A DNA stretch of 64,000 nt from CBDIDH01 sp965277595 (GTDB lineage: Bacteria > Planctomycetota > Planctomycetia > Isosphaerales > Isosphaeraceae). Positions 26,247 through 34,736 of the stretch are shown here, in pieces (position 1 is the first letter of the stretch; every line of letters starts with the position of its first letter). The stretch lies in assembly GCA_965277595.1 (NCBI GenBank), contig CBDIDH010000001.1, positions 310,001 through 374,000 on the forward strand, written 5' to 3'. A model generated the notes under the pieces. That model ran no database searches. It worked only from the letters and a program-made list of their open reading frames with translations, and had not been told where the DNA came from. The translations under genes and the position numbers were made by a program.

Positions 26247-26765
26247 CGCGACCTTTCCCTTCCGACGCCGGCAGGAGGCGTTGTCAAGTTCGAGACAGGC
26301 TCTCACGATCGGGACCGATCCAAAACAATCGCAAGGGGCGAAATGTCAGAGGAAAAAAAAACCGGCAACGACCGCCGATCCTTTGCCCTCTGAACCTCGC
26401 GATCGTCCCGCAAGACCACCCGAGTCGATGAACAAACAACCGGGCATCGTGAATTGTATCGACTCCTTGACCGCCCCGGCAACAGCCTGGATTTCCGAAT
26501 CGCGACGATTGCGCGGGGGGCTACTTCAGGGATGGATGACCAATGCAATCGTGTCCGGGATTTGTCTTGATCCTTCAAAAATCCCTCGTGGCCGATCAGT
26601 GTCGCACGGTGCCCAGCCTCTCGTCGATCATACGGAGGTGACGCAACTGGCTCTCAATCTTGAAGATTGCAGCGGCGGAGCCGCACCAGGGACGACCTCT
26701 CTCGCTTCTGCTGCTTGAATTCGTAGTGCCCTGAATACGGTAAACGGGGGGCCGGAAATCTCTCG
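26247..26765. other. Gap before the IS1-like element
   Basis: I see no gene. An open frame (26281-26718) has no family features and a poor start. The last 100 bp may contain the left end of the IS1-like element, but I could not identify an inverted repeat to delimit it. Confidence 0.45.
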
Positions 26766-27924
26766 GTGACCAGTCGCTATGGCCCGGAGAAGGCCCGACG
26801 CATGCTCCGCTGCCAGGCTTGCAAGGCTCGCTTCTCGCAACGCAAAGGGACCCCGCTCTTCGACTCCCGAATGCCCCCGGAGAAGGTCGAATCGGTCTTG
26901 GAGCACATCGCCGAGGGCTGCGGCGTCCGACAGACCGGCCGGCTCTGCAAGGTCGATCGCGGGACCGTCGGACGCCTGAGCCGGATCGCCGGGGATCACT
27001 CCCGCGATCTCCACGACGAGTTGGTCGCGATTTCCCCCCCTCACGCTCACGCGTGAGGCCCAGTTCGATGAGAAGTGGTCGTTCGTCGCCAAGAAGGAGA
27101 AGAATTGCGACGAGACCGACGACCGCATGGGAGATACCTGGGACCATGTCGCGATCGATGCCGAGAGCCGGTTGGTGATCTGCGTGGTGCCCGGCGAGCG
27201 GACCGCTGAGAGCGTCGCGGGGGTGGTCGAGGACTTCAAGAGTCGCGCCGGGGGTCGGCTGATGGACCTGATCACCACCGACGGCGACCCGGCCTACGAG
27301 GAGGCGATCCTCCAAGCCCATGGCGCGACGGTCACGCCGCCCCGGACCGGCAAGCGGGGACGCCCCAGGGCCCCCTACAAGGTCGCCCCGGAGGGGCTGA
27401 CCTACGCGCTGGTGGAGAAGTCGCGGGAGAAGAGTCGGGTGGTGTCGATCGCCACGCGAGTGGTCTTCGGCAGGATGGCGGCGGTGCTCGTGGCGTTGGG
27501 GACGTCGAGGGTGAGCAGGAGAATTGCAAAGTCCCGATGTCCGAGGACCAATGACCGAAAAATTCCGCCTTTTGGTCATCGGTCTTCAGACATTGGTCAT
27601 CGAAGAGACCGACTTTGCAATCCACCTGCGAGGGTGTGCCGGGCAATCACCACGGCGTTCGTGGAGCGGCAGAATGGGACGGACCGGCACCGCAACGCCC
27701 GGAAGGCTCGCAAGACATACCGGTTCAGCAAGAATTGGAGATATCACGAGTCGGTGACCTACCTGACGATGTACGTGTACAATTTCTGCTGGCCGGTTCG
27801 GACACTACGGATCAAAGACGACCAAGGCATTTGGCGAAAGAGAAGCCCGGCGATGACGGCCGCGCTCGCAGATCATGTCTGGTCAATTCCCGAATGGTTG
27901 GCGTTCCCGTCCGTGCGACACTGA
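26766..27924 (+). pseudogene. IS1-like transposase, frameshifted and carrying a palindromic insert
   Basis: The first part encodes an InsA-like zinc-ribbon/HTH segment (LRCQACKARFSQRKGTPLFDSR ... VRQTGRLCKVDRGTVGRL). At 27034-27040 a run of seven C puts the frame into a stop at 27056. With six C the frame continues as ISPLTLTREAQFDEKWSF into the catalytic part, so a one-base expansion or programmed slippage is implied. The second part carries WDHVAIDAESRL, LITTDGDPAY, FVERQNGTDRHRNARKARKTYRFSKNW and a complete C-terminus. Between SRVS and RAITTAFVERQ a 123-bp insert adds 41 codons without breaking the frame. Confidence 0.87.
27516..27628. repeat. 113-bp palindromic element inserted in frame in the transposase (RPE/MITE-like copy 1)
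   Basis: The ends CAGGAGAATTGCAAAGTC (27516-27533) and GACTTTGCAATCCACCTG (27611-27628) are inverted repeats at 16 of 18 positions. The inside consists of heptad units (GTCCGAG, GACCAAT, GACCGAA against GGTCATC, GGTC, ATTGGTCATCG). The direct repeats CGAGGGTGAG (27506-27515) and CGAGGGTGTG (27629-27638) flank it exactly, as a target duplication would. Confidence 0.85.
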
Positions 27925-27943
27925 CCGGCCACGAGGCGTCCCA

Positions 27944-28615
27944 TCAACGCCCCAGGGGCGAATATACCCCGCGCGATTCGGCGCGCAAGGGCAGCCGGGC
28001 CGAATCGTCGCGCGACCGGAGAATTCCCGCGCGGCGGCGGTTCAGGTCCCAGCCGATCCCTTGCAAGGCCAGGCACCAGGAAAGGCCGTGAATCCCATAC
28101 GCCCACTGCGGAAATCGCAAGATCAGCAGGCTTGTGAAATACATCTGAAAGGCGGGAATCAAGTAGCGCGGACCAAAGAGCCAGGCCATCGTCGCGAACC
28201 CGAACGAGGCCAATGAGCACCAGACCGGCTTGAAGAAGTCAACCGCCCAGCCTGTCAGCGTATTCAATGAGGCCGCGTTGAACGAGAGGATCAAAAAGGT
28301 GATCCAGACCCGCGCGATCAAGCCAATCGCGGGAACATCCTTGAGCCAGTCTCGCCCGGCCACGAACCGCAAGACGAAGAGAACCGCCCCAACTTCCGAA
28401 CTCCAGAGCAAGAGCGACGGCCATTCGGCCCGAACGCCCGCCGAGTAAACCACCTGGCAGACCGTGAAAAAGGCCAGATGCACCCCGCCAATCGCCATCA
28501 AGGCCCGTCCCCAGGGCCTCCGCGCGGCCGATTCTCTCAGCTCGGCCCAGAGCATCGCCTGCCAGCCGTGCTTTTCCGCCGACCCGGCCGCCTGTTCGAC
28601 CCTTCGGTCTTCCAT
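27944..28615 (-). CDS. Hypothetical multi-pass membrane protein
   Basis: 223 residues from the ATG at 28615; the upstream part of the longer frame is unlikely to be translated. A charged N-terminus (about 1-40) is followed by about five hydrophobic stretches (ALMAIGGVHLAFFTVCQVV, LLLWSSEVGAVLFVLRFV, AIGLIARVWITFLIL and others). The aromatic-rich C-terminal loops (FGPRYLIPAFQMYFTSLLILRFPQWAYGIHG) are unusual. I do not recognise a family and would not assign a function. Its 3' end lies 20 bp from the IS1-like transposase stop. Confidence 0.7.
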   Translation of the reverse strand: MEDRRVEQAAGSAEKHGWQAMLWAELRESAARRPWGRALMAIGGVHLAFFTVCQVVYSAGVRAEWPSLLLWSSEVGAVLFVLRFVAGRDWLKDVPAIGLIARVWITFLILSFNAASLNTLTGWAVDFFKPVWCSLASFGFATMAWLFGPRYLIPAFQMYFTSLLILRFPQWAYGIHGLSWCLALQGIGWDLNRRRAGILRSRDDSARLPLRAESRGVYSPLGR

Positions 28616-28818
28616 CGGTCTCGTCTCGTCACGCCCAGGAAGGTTCGGTTTGATCCCGCTCAACCCCAACTCCTGACTATCGGGGTTCCCTCCCTTCCTC
28701 CCTGAACCTTTCCCGCGCTGGTCCTTTGGAGATGACTCGGCAAAACACACAAGCTGCGCTGACATTCCCGATAATTATGCCAGGCGACGAGGCGTCTGTC
28801 ACGCGTCTGGTGGTTCGA

Positions 28819-29077
28819 AGGAGGCTTGCAAAGTCGCTCTTTTCAATGACCAAGGACCGATGACCCATTGGGGTGTCGCGGAATAGCCGTAAGGCTCAGA
28901 GGGCAGAAGGGCAGAAGGGCAGAAGGGCAGAAGGACAGAAGGACAGAAGGAAAAATCTGCCCTTTGCCCTTGATTCCTTTGAGCTTACGTCAAAGAACAG
29001 CTCCTAATGCGCAAAACCCTAATGGCCAAGAGGTGGAATTTTTCGGTCATCGGTCATCGGGATTTTGCAATTCTCCT
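28819..29077. repeat. 259-bp palindromic element (RPE/MITE-like copy 2)
   Basis: The ends AGGAGGCTTGCAAAGTC (28819-28835) and GATTTTGCAATTCTCCT (29061-29077) are inverted repeats matching the ends of copy 1. In opposite orientation, the sequence next to each end also matches copy 1, including a perfect 15-bp core (TGACCGAAAAATTCC on the minus strand, 29035-29049). Imperfect direct repeats GGTGGTTCGA (28809-28818) and GATCGTTCGA (29078-29087) flank it. The middle differs and carries a GGCAGAA/GGACAGA heptad array at 28898-28975. Confidence 0.82.
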
Positions 29078-29191
29078 GATCGTTCGAAGGACCCGAGGCG
29101 CCTCCCCATTGACACCGGCCCCGTCGCCCTTCAGTCTTGGGGACGTTGAGTCAGACCCTCCGACCTTCACGCCCAGGGAGCCTTTTTCGCA

Positions 29192-30097
29192 ATGAACTCG
29201 ATCCGACGCCGTCCGGCGATTCTCGGCCTCGCCGCCCTCTTGCTCGCGGTTTTCTCGGCCCCGGCCCCGGCCGCCGAGAAGCTAAAACTTCTCATCATCG
29301 ACGGCCAGAACAACCACAACTGGAAGGCGATGACGCCGCCGATGCGTGCCTCGCTCGAAGCCACGGGCCGGTTTCAGGTCGACGTGGCGACCACGCCCGA
29401 CAAGAACGCGCCGAAGGACGCCTGGGATTCGTTCCGCCCCGACTTCACGAAATATGATGCCGTCCTGAGCAACTACAACGGCCAGGCCTGGCCCGACCGC
29501 GTGCAGCGGGCTCTTGAAGAGTACGTCAAGGCGGGAGGGGGCCTGGTCGTCGTCCACGCGGCGAACAACGCCTTTGAAGGCTGGCCCGAGTGGAACAAGA
29601 TGATCGGCCTCGGCTGGCGCGGAAATAACTTCGGCGAGCGGGTTTACTATGAAAAAGGCGAGCTTCACCACGCCGCCAAGGGCGAAGGCCCGGGCGCGGG
29701 GCACGGTCCGCAACACGCCTATGAAATCACGGTGATCGACAAGGGCCACCCTGTCACCCACGGCATGCCCTCCGAGTGGCTCCATGCGCGCGACGAACTG
29801 TATCACGGCCAGCGCGGGCCGGTCGGACCGATGCAGGTTCTCGCCGTCGCCTACTCGGACAAGGCCAAAGGAGGAACCGGCGTCAGCGAACCGATGATCT
29901 GGGTGATTCCTTACGGCAAGGGGCGCGTCTTCACGACCGTCCTCGGCCACGTCGGCGGCGCGGATGACCCGGCGATCAAGTGCGTCGGCTTCCAGACCGT
30001 CGTCGCCCGCGGCGCCGAGTGGGCCGCGACCGGTAAGGTCACGCTCCCCATCCCCGCCAATTTCCCGACTGCGGAAAAGGAAAACCTGGCGAAGTAA
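29192..30097 (+). CDS. Secreted ThuA-like domain protein
   Basis: 301 residues. A Sec signal peptide (about 1-27, cleaved after APAAA-type residues) precedes a ThuA-like fold: KLLIIDGQNNHNWKAMTP at the first strand, the YDAVLSNYNGQAWP segment, then GGGLVVVHAANNAFEGWPEW (glutamine-amidotransferase-like elbow) and a C-terminal GKGRVFTTVLGHVGG. ThuA-like proteins are very common in planctomycetes and are thought to act in carbohydrate or trehalose metabolism, but the reaction is not known. It is monocistronic and starts 114 bp after palindromic element copy 2. Confidence 0.92.
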   Translation: MNSIRRRPAILGLAALLLAVFSAPAPAAEKLKLLIIDGQNNHNWKAMTPPMRASLEATGRFQVDVATTPDKNAPKDAWDSFRPDFTKYDAVLSNYNGQAWPDRVQRALEEYVKAGGGLVVVHAANNAFEGWPEWNKMIGLGWRGNNFGERVYYEKGELHHAAKGEGPGAGHGPQHAYEITVIDKGHPVTHGMPSEWLHARDELYHGQRGPVGPMQVLAVAYSDKAKGGTGVSEPMIWVIPYGKGRVFTTVLGHVGGADDPAIKCVGFQTVVARGAEWAATGKVTLPIPANFPTAEKENLAK

Positions 30098-30932
30098 TTT
30101 TGCCTCGAGAACGTCGGCAATCGGTCGGATCTGTCAATCTTTAGGTCGGCGTCGGGTTCCTTTTGATTTTGCCCAGGCGATTTCCTCAGGGACCAGGACG
30201 CCGACCTTTCCCAATTCAAGCTCTTTCGATTGGCTCAGGTTGCCTGAAGAAGATCAGGTCGATCGCGACAAAGCTTTGCTGGCTCGCAAGAGTCGACTAA
30301 ATGGGCCTTGTTTTATTCGCCGAAGTCGTGCCATCCAATCGAAATGACCCAAAGCCAATCTTTTTATTTCAGGTTGGCGTTTTTTTTCAACATCTGGTAT
30401 CACTTGTGCTTGAAAATTAACCAAACGTTCCTAAAAAATTCTTGCGACGAACTCCTTGTCAACGGTCAATTCCAAAAGTAGGATTGATGGTTGCTATCAT
30501 TCAACGAAAAAAACGATATCGATGTGGGATCGCCTGAGTGATGGGTACAGGGGTGTCCGCTCAGGAAATCCGTGATGGAACTCGCGTCTTCAACGTGCGA
30601 GTGAACCGTCGATGTTATCTTTGGTCTCCTTCGATCATGGCAAGCCGCGCGGTTGGACGCGCCGGGAGAATTATTAACGATTCTTCATAGAGCTAAGTCT
30701 GCATGACATCATTCTCAAATTCGACGCTTGGGATGCTCGTCGTTTCTTGCCTTTGATGATCTTGCGGTGATTCCTCGCACGACCTATACCCCCCCTTTAG
30801 ATAGTTATCCCCCCTCTGGACGTCGTCGCGGATTTCACCAAGGCGGCAGCCTTTCCGGTGGAAAATCCGTGGACGCCTGGTTTCGCGTGTCGCGTTTCGC
30901 GGCCTAGGAATTCTCATTGGAGGCACTTTTTC
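30098..30932. other. 835-bp gene-free region
   Basis: I see no gene on either strand. The first part is a normal 3' flank. From about 30350 to 30720 the sequence is clearly richer in A+T than the rest of the window, without an open frame of coding character. At 30785-30814 two C-rich boxes occur close to the lipoprotein gene (separate entry). A small RNA or a long regulated promoter is possible but not demonstrated. Confidence 0.55.
30785..30814 (+). promoter_or_regulatory. Paired TATMCCCCCC boxes upstream of the lipoprotein gene
   Basis: TATACCCCCC (30785-30794) and TTATCCCCCC (30805-30814) are spaced 20 bp apart, close to two helical turns, and lie about 120 bp before the lipoprotein gene. 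GATAGTTATCCCCC at the second box recurs exactly at 8366-8379. A binding site for a regulator is possible. Confidence 0.3.
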
Positions 30933-31142
30933 ATGAACGGAAGCCGTTCAGTGACCCGTCGCGCCTGGATTTCCTCAATGTTGGTTCTCGGCTGCGGATT
31001 CGCCGTGGCGGGCTGTGGCGCGGGCAACGCCGGCCCGACCGAGAGGACCGACGCCCAGAAGGCCGAGGAGGCCGCGCGTCGGAAGGAAACCGAGGACGCC
31101 TTCAAGGATTTCCAGAAGCAGCAAAAAGCCAAGAAGCATTGA
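30933..31142 (+). CDS. Small lipoprotein
   Basis: 69 residues from the ATG at 30933, with GGAGG upstream. A Tat/Sec-like basic N-terminus (SRSVTRRAWISS) and hydrophobic core end in the lipobox VAGC (Cys about residue 28). The mature part is only about 40 residues, highly charged (QKAEEAARRKETEDAFKDFQKQQKAKKH), and should be helical. Small charged lipoproteins are often encoded beside DUF1559 genes in planctomycetes, and here the DUF1559 gene follows 89 bp downstream on the same strand. Its role is not known. Confidence 0.85.
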   Translation: MNGSRSVTRRAWISSMLVLGCGFAVAGCGAGNAGPTERTDAQKAEEAARRKETEDAFKDFQKQQKAKKH

Positions 31143-31231
31143 GGGCAGAGGAGCTCACCCGTTCCCGGCCTCAAGAGCCGCGGGCGATTCTCCCGCACGA
31201 TGGATTCTCCAGGGAAAACGAGGTTATTTCG

Positions 31232-32242
31232 ATGATTCGAACGTTGAGACGCGGCTTTACTCTGATCGAATTGCTGGTCGTGATCGCCATCATCGCCGTC
31301 TTGATCGCCTTGCTGCTGCCGGCCGTGCAGGCCGCTCGCGAGGCTGCGCGCCGGGCCCAGTGCGTGAACAATCTGAAGCAGATCGGTCTGGGGATGCACA
31401 ATTATCACTCGGCGATCAACACCTTCCCGATCGGCGGTGCGTGCAACCAGGGGACGCCCAACACCAACTGCGTGATCTGGAACGGCATGAGCGCCCAGGC
31501 GCAGATGCTCCCCTACATGGAGCAGACCGCGATTTACAACGCGATCAATTTCTCGATCAACGGCACGGACCCGAGCAACACGACCGCGCAGAATACCAGG
31601 ATCAACAGCTTCCTCTGCCCGTCCGACGGCAACGCCGGTACGAGTTCCGGAAACAACAGCAGTTATGTCGGCAATTACGGCACGACCAGTGTCTCGTATA
31701 GCGCGACGTCGTCGGGCCTGTTTGCCTATTCCAGCGTCTATGGCCTTCGCGACATCACCGACGGCTCGTCGAACACCGCCGCCTATTCGGAAATCCTCGT
31801 CGGCGACCCGCAGAACATACCGACGAAGCGGTCGAACGGTATCATGCAGGTCAGCGGCGTCACCGGCTATCCCGACGTTGAATCCAACAGCGCAGGTGCT
31901 CTGTCCGACCTCTCCGCCTGTTCGACCGCCTACCTGGCGGCTGCCCAGCTCAGGAACAATACGGGCGAGTACTGGATGATCGGCACGATGGGCATGACTC
32001 TCTTCAATACCGTCGTCCCTCCCAACTCGACCCAGTACCGCTGGGGCGCTTGCAAACAGGGAACCGGCGGCGCCGCCGAAGGGATGAATTACACCAACAC
32101 GTCGAGTAACCATTCGGGAGGCGTGAACTTCCTGATGGGTGACGGCAGCGTCAAGTTCATCAAGAACTCGGTCAGCATGACGACCTACTGGTCGATCGGC
32201 ACCCGGTCCAACGGCGAGGTCATCGACGCGTCGTCCTTCTGA
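31232..32242 (+). CDS. DUF1559 protein with prepilin-type N-terminal cleavage/methylation site
   Basis: 336 residues from the ATG at 31232. The N-terminus RGFTLIELLVVIAIIAVLIALLLPAVQAAREAARRAQCVNN is a textbook type IV pilin-like signal: cleavage after Gly, then Phe-Thr-Leu-Ile-Glu. The rest shows the DUF1559 features NLKQIGLGMHNYHSAINTFP, YMEQTAIYNAINF and the C-terminal NHSGGVNFLMGDGSVKFIKNSVS (the 'H-x-G-G' block). This family is massively expanded in planctomycetes. The proteins form pseudopilin-like structures of unsettled role, with secretion or surface filaments proposed. A strong terminator follows. Confidence 0.95.
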   Translation: MIRTLRRGFTLIELLVVIAIIAVLIALLLPAVQAAREAARRAQCVNNLKQIGLGMHNYHSAINTFPIGGACNQGTPNTNCVIWNGMSAQAQMLPYMEQTAIYNAINFSINGTDPSNTTAQNTRINSFLCPSDGNAGTSSGNNSSYVGNYGTTSVSYSATSSGLFAYSSVYGLRDITDGSSNTAAYSEILVGDPQNIPTKRSNGIMQVSGVTGYPDVESNSAGALSDLSACSTAYLAAAQLRNNTGEYWMIGTMGMTLFNTVVPPNSTQYRWGACKQGTGGAAEGMNYTNTSSNHSGGVNFLMGDGSVKFIKNSVSMTTYWSIGTRSNGEVIDASSF

Positions 32243-32278
32243 CGAAGACCGCTCAGCAATCAAAGTTCAAACGCGATC

Positions 32279-32320
32279 GGGCCGGCTGTTTCCTCTCTCG
32301 GAACAGCCGGCCCGGTTGTG
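32279..32320 (+). terminator. Strong hairpin terminator after the DUF1559 gene
   Basis: GGGCCGGCTGTT and AACAGCCGGCCC form a perfect 12-bp stem around an 11-nt loop, followed by a T-rich tract (TTGTGTTT). It lies 36 bp past the stop codon. Confidence 0.85.
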
Positions 32321-32432
32321 TTTGGGCAACAGAAAGCCCGACCGAATTTCTCAGGCCGACCATGCCTCGCCTGTCGCTAATACCCTAAGGAGAGCTCGCA
32401 AATCCTTTCTCAACAGCCAGGGGAGACTTACC

Positions 32433-33674
32433 ATGCGCATGACGTGGAGGACCACGGCCCTGACAGCCTTGCTGTCGGTCGCTGGCCTGATTCTACTCGG
32501 TTCACCCGCGAAGGCCGCCCGTGACGACGACTCGTCGCGCGGTTCCCACCGTCGCGGCCACGGCGAGGAAAGCCGCCGCGGCCACGACCATTCCCGTTGC
32601 CACCAGAGCCACCACCGCGGCCACGGCGAAAATGCCCACCACGGCAGCCAGGCCCATCGCGGCCATCAGGGTTCACAACACCGCGGTTATGCCCATCATG
32701 GCCATCAAGAAGGCCTTCGCGGACACCAGGCCCATCGCGGCCATCAGGGTTCACAACACCGCGGTTATGCCCATCATGGCCATCAAGAAGGCCATCGCGG
32801 ACACCAGGCCCATCACGGCCATCAGGGTTCGCAACACCACGGCCAGCAGGCCCACCGTGGCCATGAAGGTGGAAACCGCGGACGTAGCGAGAGCGAACAC
32901 CGTGGCCACGAAGCGAGTCGCGGTCACTCCCGGAGCGAACACCACGCATCTTACGCTCACCGTGGCCCGTCGGGCGGCGAACACCACGCATCTTACGCTC
33001 ACCGTGGCCCGTCGGGCGGCGAACACCGGGGCGGCGAAGGCGAACACCGAGGCCCTCGCCCGACCATGCATCGCGGTCCGGGGGGCGAAGGCCAGCACAG
33101 CGCCCCTCGCTTTGGAATGCATCGCGGACCTGGTAGCGAAGGCCAGCACAGCGGCGCTCGCCTTGGTGGAATGCATCGCGGTCCCGGCGGCGAAGGCGAA
33201 CACCGAGGCCCGATCGCGCATCGTGGCTCGGAAAGCGGCGAACATCGCGGACCCGGCCCGGGTATGAATCACGGCCCCGCCACCCATCGCGGACCCCAGG
33301 AAGGCGAGCATCGCCGGGGCGGCGGCGAAGGCGAACGACGTGGATCTGAGGCCCGCCGAGGCTCGGACAACGGCGAGCACCGCGAGTCCGGCATGCGCCG
33401 AGGTTCTGGCGAGGGCGAACGGTCCCGCCCGGCCGCCCGTCGTGGTTCCGAGGACGGTGAACAACGACGCGGAGGCGGCGAGGCCCGAGGCGAACGCCCC
33501 GAGCGTCGCGAAGGCCGTCCCGAGGCTCGCGGCGAAAGCCGTCCCGAAGCCCGCGGTCGTCGCGACGATGGCGGACGTGGTCGTGATCGTGATCGCGAAG
33601 ATCGTGATGACGAGTCGCCCCGTGGCCGAGGTCGCTCGCAGAGTGATTCAAGGTCGCGTCGAACCGATGCCTGA
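32433..33674 (+). CDS. Secreted His/Gly/Arg-rich repeat protein
   Basis: 413 residues from the ATG at 32433 after GGGGAG. A Sec signal peptide (about 1-30, ending AKAA) precedes an extremely low-complexity, very hydrophilic chain. First come tandem 26-residue units of the type HRGHQGSQHRGYAHHGHQEG. A 14-residue unit HHASYAHRGPSGGE follows, then GPG/GSE-HRG units, and finally an Arg/Glu/Gly-rich C-terminus (RGSEDGEQRRGGGE). Nearly every third residue is His or Arg. Such a chain could bind metal ions (His) or polyanions (Arg), but there is no known domain. DNA repeats of 78 and 42 bp underlie the protein repeats. A terminator hairpin follows. Confidence 0.75.
   Translation: MRMTWRTTALTALLSVAGLILLGSPAKAARDDDSSRGSHRRGHGEESRRGHDHSRCHQSHHRGHGENAHHGSQAHRGHQGSQHRGYAHHGHQEGLRGHQAHRGHQGSQHRGYAHHGHQEGHRGHQAHHGHQGSQHHGQQAHRGHEGGNRGRSESEHRGHEASRGHSRSEHHASYAHRGPSGGEHHASYAHRGPSGGEHRGGEGEHRGPRPTMHRGPGGEGQHSAPRFGMHRGPGSEGQHSGARLGGMHRGPGGEGEHRGPIAHRGSESGEHRGPGPGMNHGPATHRGPQEGEHRRGGGEGERRGSEARRGSDNGEHRESGMRRGSGEGERSRPAARRGSEDGEQRRGGGEARGERPERREGRPEARGESRPEARGRRDDGGRGRDRDREDRDDESPRGRGRSQSDSRSRRTDA
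32655..32850 (+). repeat. 78-bp tandem repeats inside the His-rich gene
   Basis: Two nearly identical 78-bp units (from 32655 and 32733) and a partial third encode the 26-residue His-rich repeats. Differences are single codons (such as CTT versus CAT). A multiple of 3 keeps the frame, so this is a coding repeat and not an array of spacers. Confidence 0.85.
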
Positions 33675-33701
33675 TTGATCAGTGCTCCCTTCTCAATCAT
33701 T

Positions 33702-33749
33702 AACGCCCGAGGGCCTTTGACATTCAGTCAACGGCGCTCGGGCGTTTTC
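33702..33749 (+). terminator. Hairpin terminator after the His-rich gene
   Basis: AACGCCCGAG and CTCGGGCGTT form a 10-bp stem 27 bp after the stop codon, followed by TTTTCG. A 25-nt loop separates the arms. Confidence 0.75.
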
Positions 33750-33765
33750 GATCGTGCATCGTTCA

Positions 33766-33822
33766 GGAAGGGCAAAGGACAAAGGACATTGTCCCTCTGT
33801 CCTTTGTCCTTTGCCCTTTTGA
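33766..33822. repeat. Heptad inverted repeat
   Basis: AAGGGCAAAGGACAAAGGACA faces TGTCCTTTGTCCTTTGCCCTT around a short loop. It can form a near-perfect hairpin of about 20 bp and sits between the convergent His-rich and secreted-protein genes. Confidence 0.85.
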
Positions 33823-33857
33823 ACTTCTGGATCTCCGGCAAGCACTCCAGAGATCGA

Positions 33858-34736
33858 TCAGGGCTTGGGAGTGTCCTCGGGCTCGGCCGGCTTTGTGGTG
33901 GCAGTCTTGGACGACGCGGCACCTTTGCGACGTGCTCGAGATTTCTCGGTCCGCGACGCGCTGGAGCTGGAATCGGCGCTGATGTCGGGACTCGCGGCGA
34001 CACCGCGGCGCTCGGCAAGTTCGGGGTCGATCTTGGCGAGGTCAAAGGGAGCGCCGAGCATCTTGTTGAAGTTGAACTTCTGCTTGGGGTCGAGAATCCG
34101 GCCGAGTTGCCGCGTGGCGGCGTTGCGAACCTCGTTCATCGCCTCGCGGGGGAGGCCGGCAGGGCCGAGTGTCAGAAATCCACCCCCGGCCTGAGCATTG
34201 GCCCTCGCCTGCTCGATCATCATCATTCGAACCTGTTGCGCCATCTGGATCAAGGTCACCTGGGCCTGCTGGTTCTGCTTCGCGGTCATGTTCAGCTTTT
34301 CGGCGATTTCCGGGTGAACCACCGCGAGCGGACCTTCGATCTGAAGCATGATCTGCTCCATGCGCTCTTTTTGTTCGGTCTTCAAGATCCGGCCCGCGGC
34401 GGCCTCGTTTTCCTTGCGGATCTGCAATCCCGCCGCCAGAAACGCCTGCGGATTGCCCGATTGAAGCATCATCTGAAGCCGTTCACGCCCCTTTTGCTGC
34501 GACTCTCGGGCGAGATCGAAGACCCTCGCTTTTTGTTCGTCAGACAGTTTCAGCTCGGTTTGCACGGCGGGCGCCATCAGGACCATGACGTAATTGACCC
34601 CGGCCGGCGTGCCGATCGACCGCGCCAGCCCTCCGCCGTCAGGCCCCTGCGCCGTTGCGAGTGTCCCGCCCCAGGGCATCAATAAAAAAGCAATTCCCAA
34701 CTTCAGGAAGAATACGGAAGGGTGAGCGTGGCGCAT
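33858..34736 (-). CDS. Exported helical protein (Spy/LTxxQ-like), hypothetical
   Basis: 292 residues from the ATG at 34736, preceded by a GAGGG-like site. A signal peptide (FFLKLGIAFLLMPWGGTLATAQ) leads to a mostly helical region with a motif LSDEQKARVFDLARESQQKG and a second QKERMEQIMLQIEGPLAV. The LSDEQ-type repeat recalls Spy/CpxP-like periplasmic proteins. The mid region is rich in Met and Gln (LIQMAQQVRMMMIEQARANAQAGGG). The C-terminal 60 residues are Ser/Lys/Pro-rich and disordered. Function unassigned; a role in envelope stress or metal handling is a guess from fold resemblance. Confidence 0.65.
   Translation of the reverse strand: MRHAHPSVFFLKLGIAFLLMPWGGTLATAQGPDGGGLARSIGTPAGVNYVMVLMAPAVQTELKLSDEQKARVFDLARESQQKGRERLQMMLQSGNPQAFLAAGLQIRKENEAAAGRILKTEQKERMEQIMLQIEGPLAVVHPEIAEKLNMTAKQNQQAQVTLIQMAQQVRMMMIEQARANAQAGGGFLTLGPAGLPREAMNEVRNAATRQLGRILDPKQKFNFNKMLGAPFDLAKIDPELAERRGVAASPDISADSSSSASRTEKSRARRKGAASSKTATTKPAEPEDTPKP

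Noticed and set aside
32655..32850. Regular direct repeats that could suggest a CRISPR array
   Set aside because: Units are 78 bp without unique spacers, keep the reading frame and encode a protein repeat; no cas genes are near.
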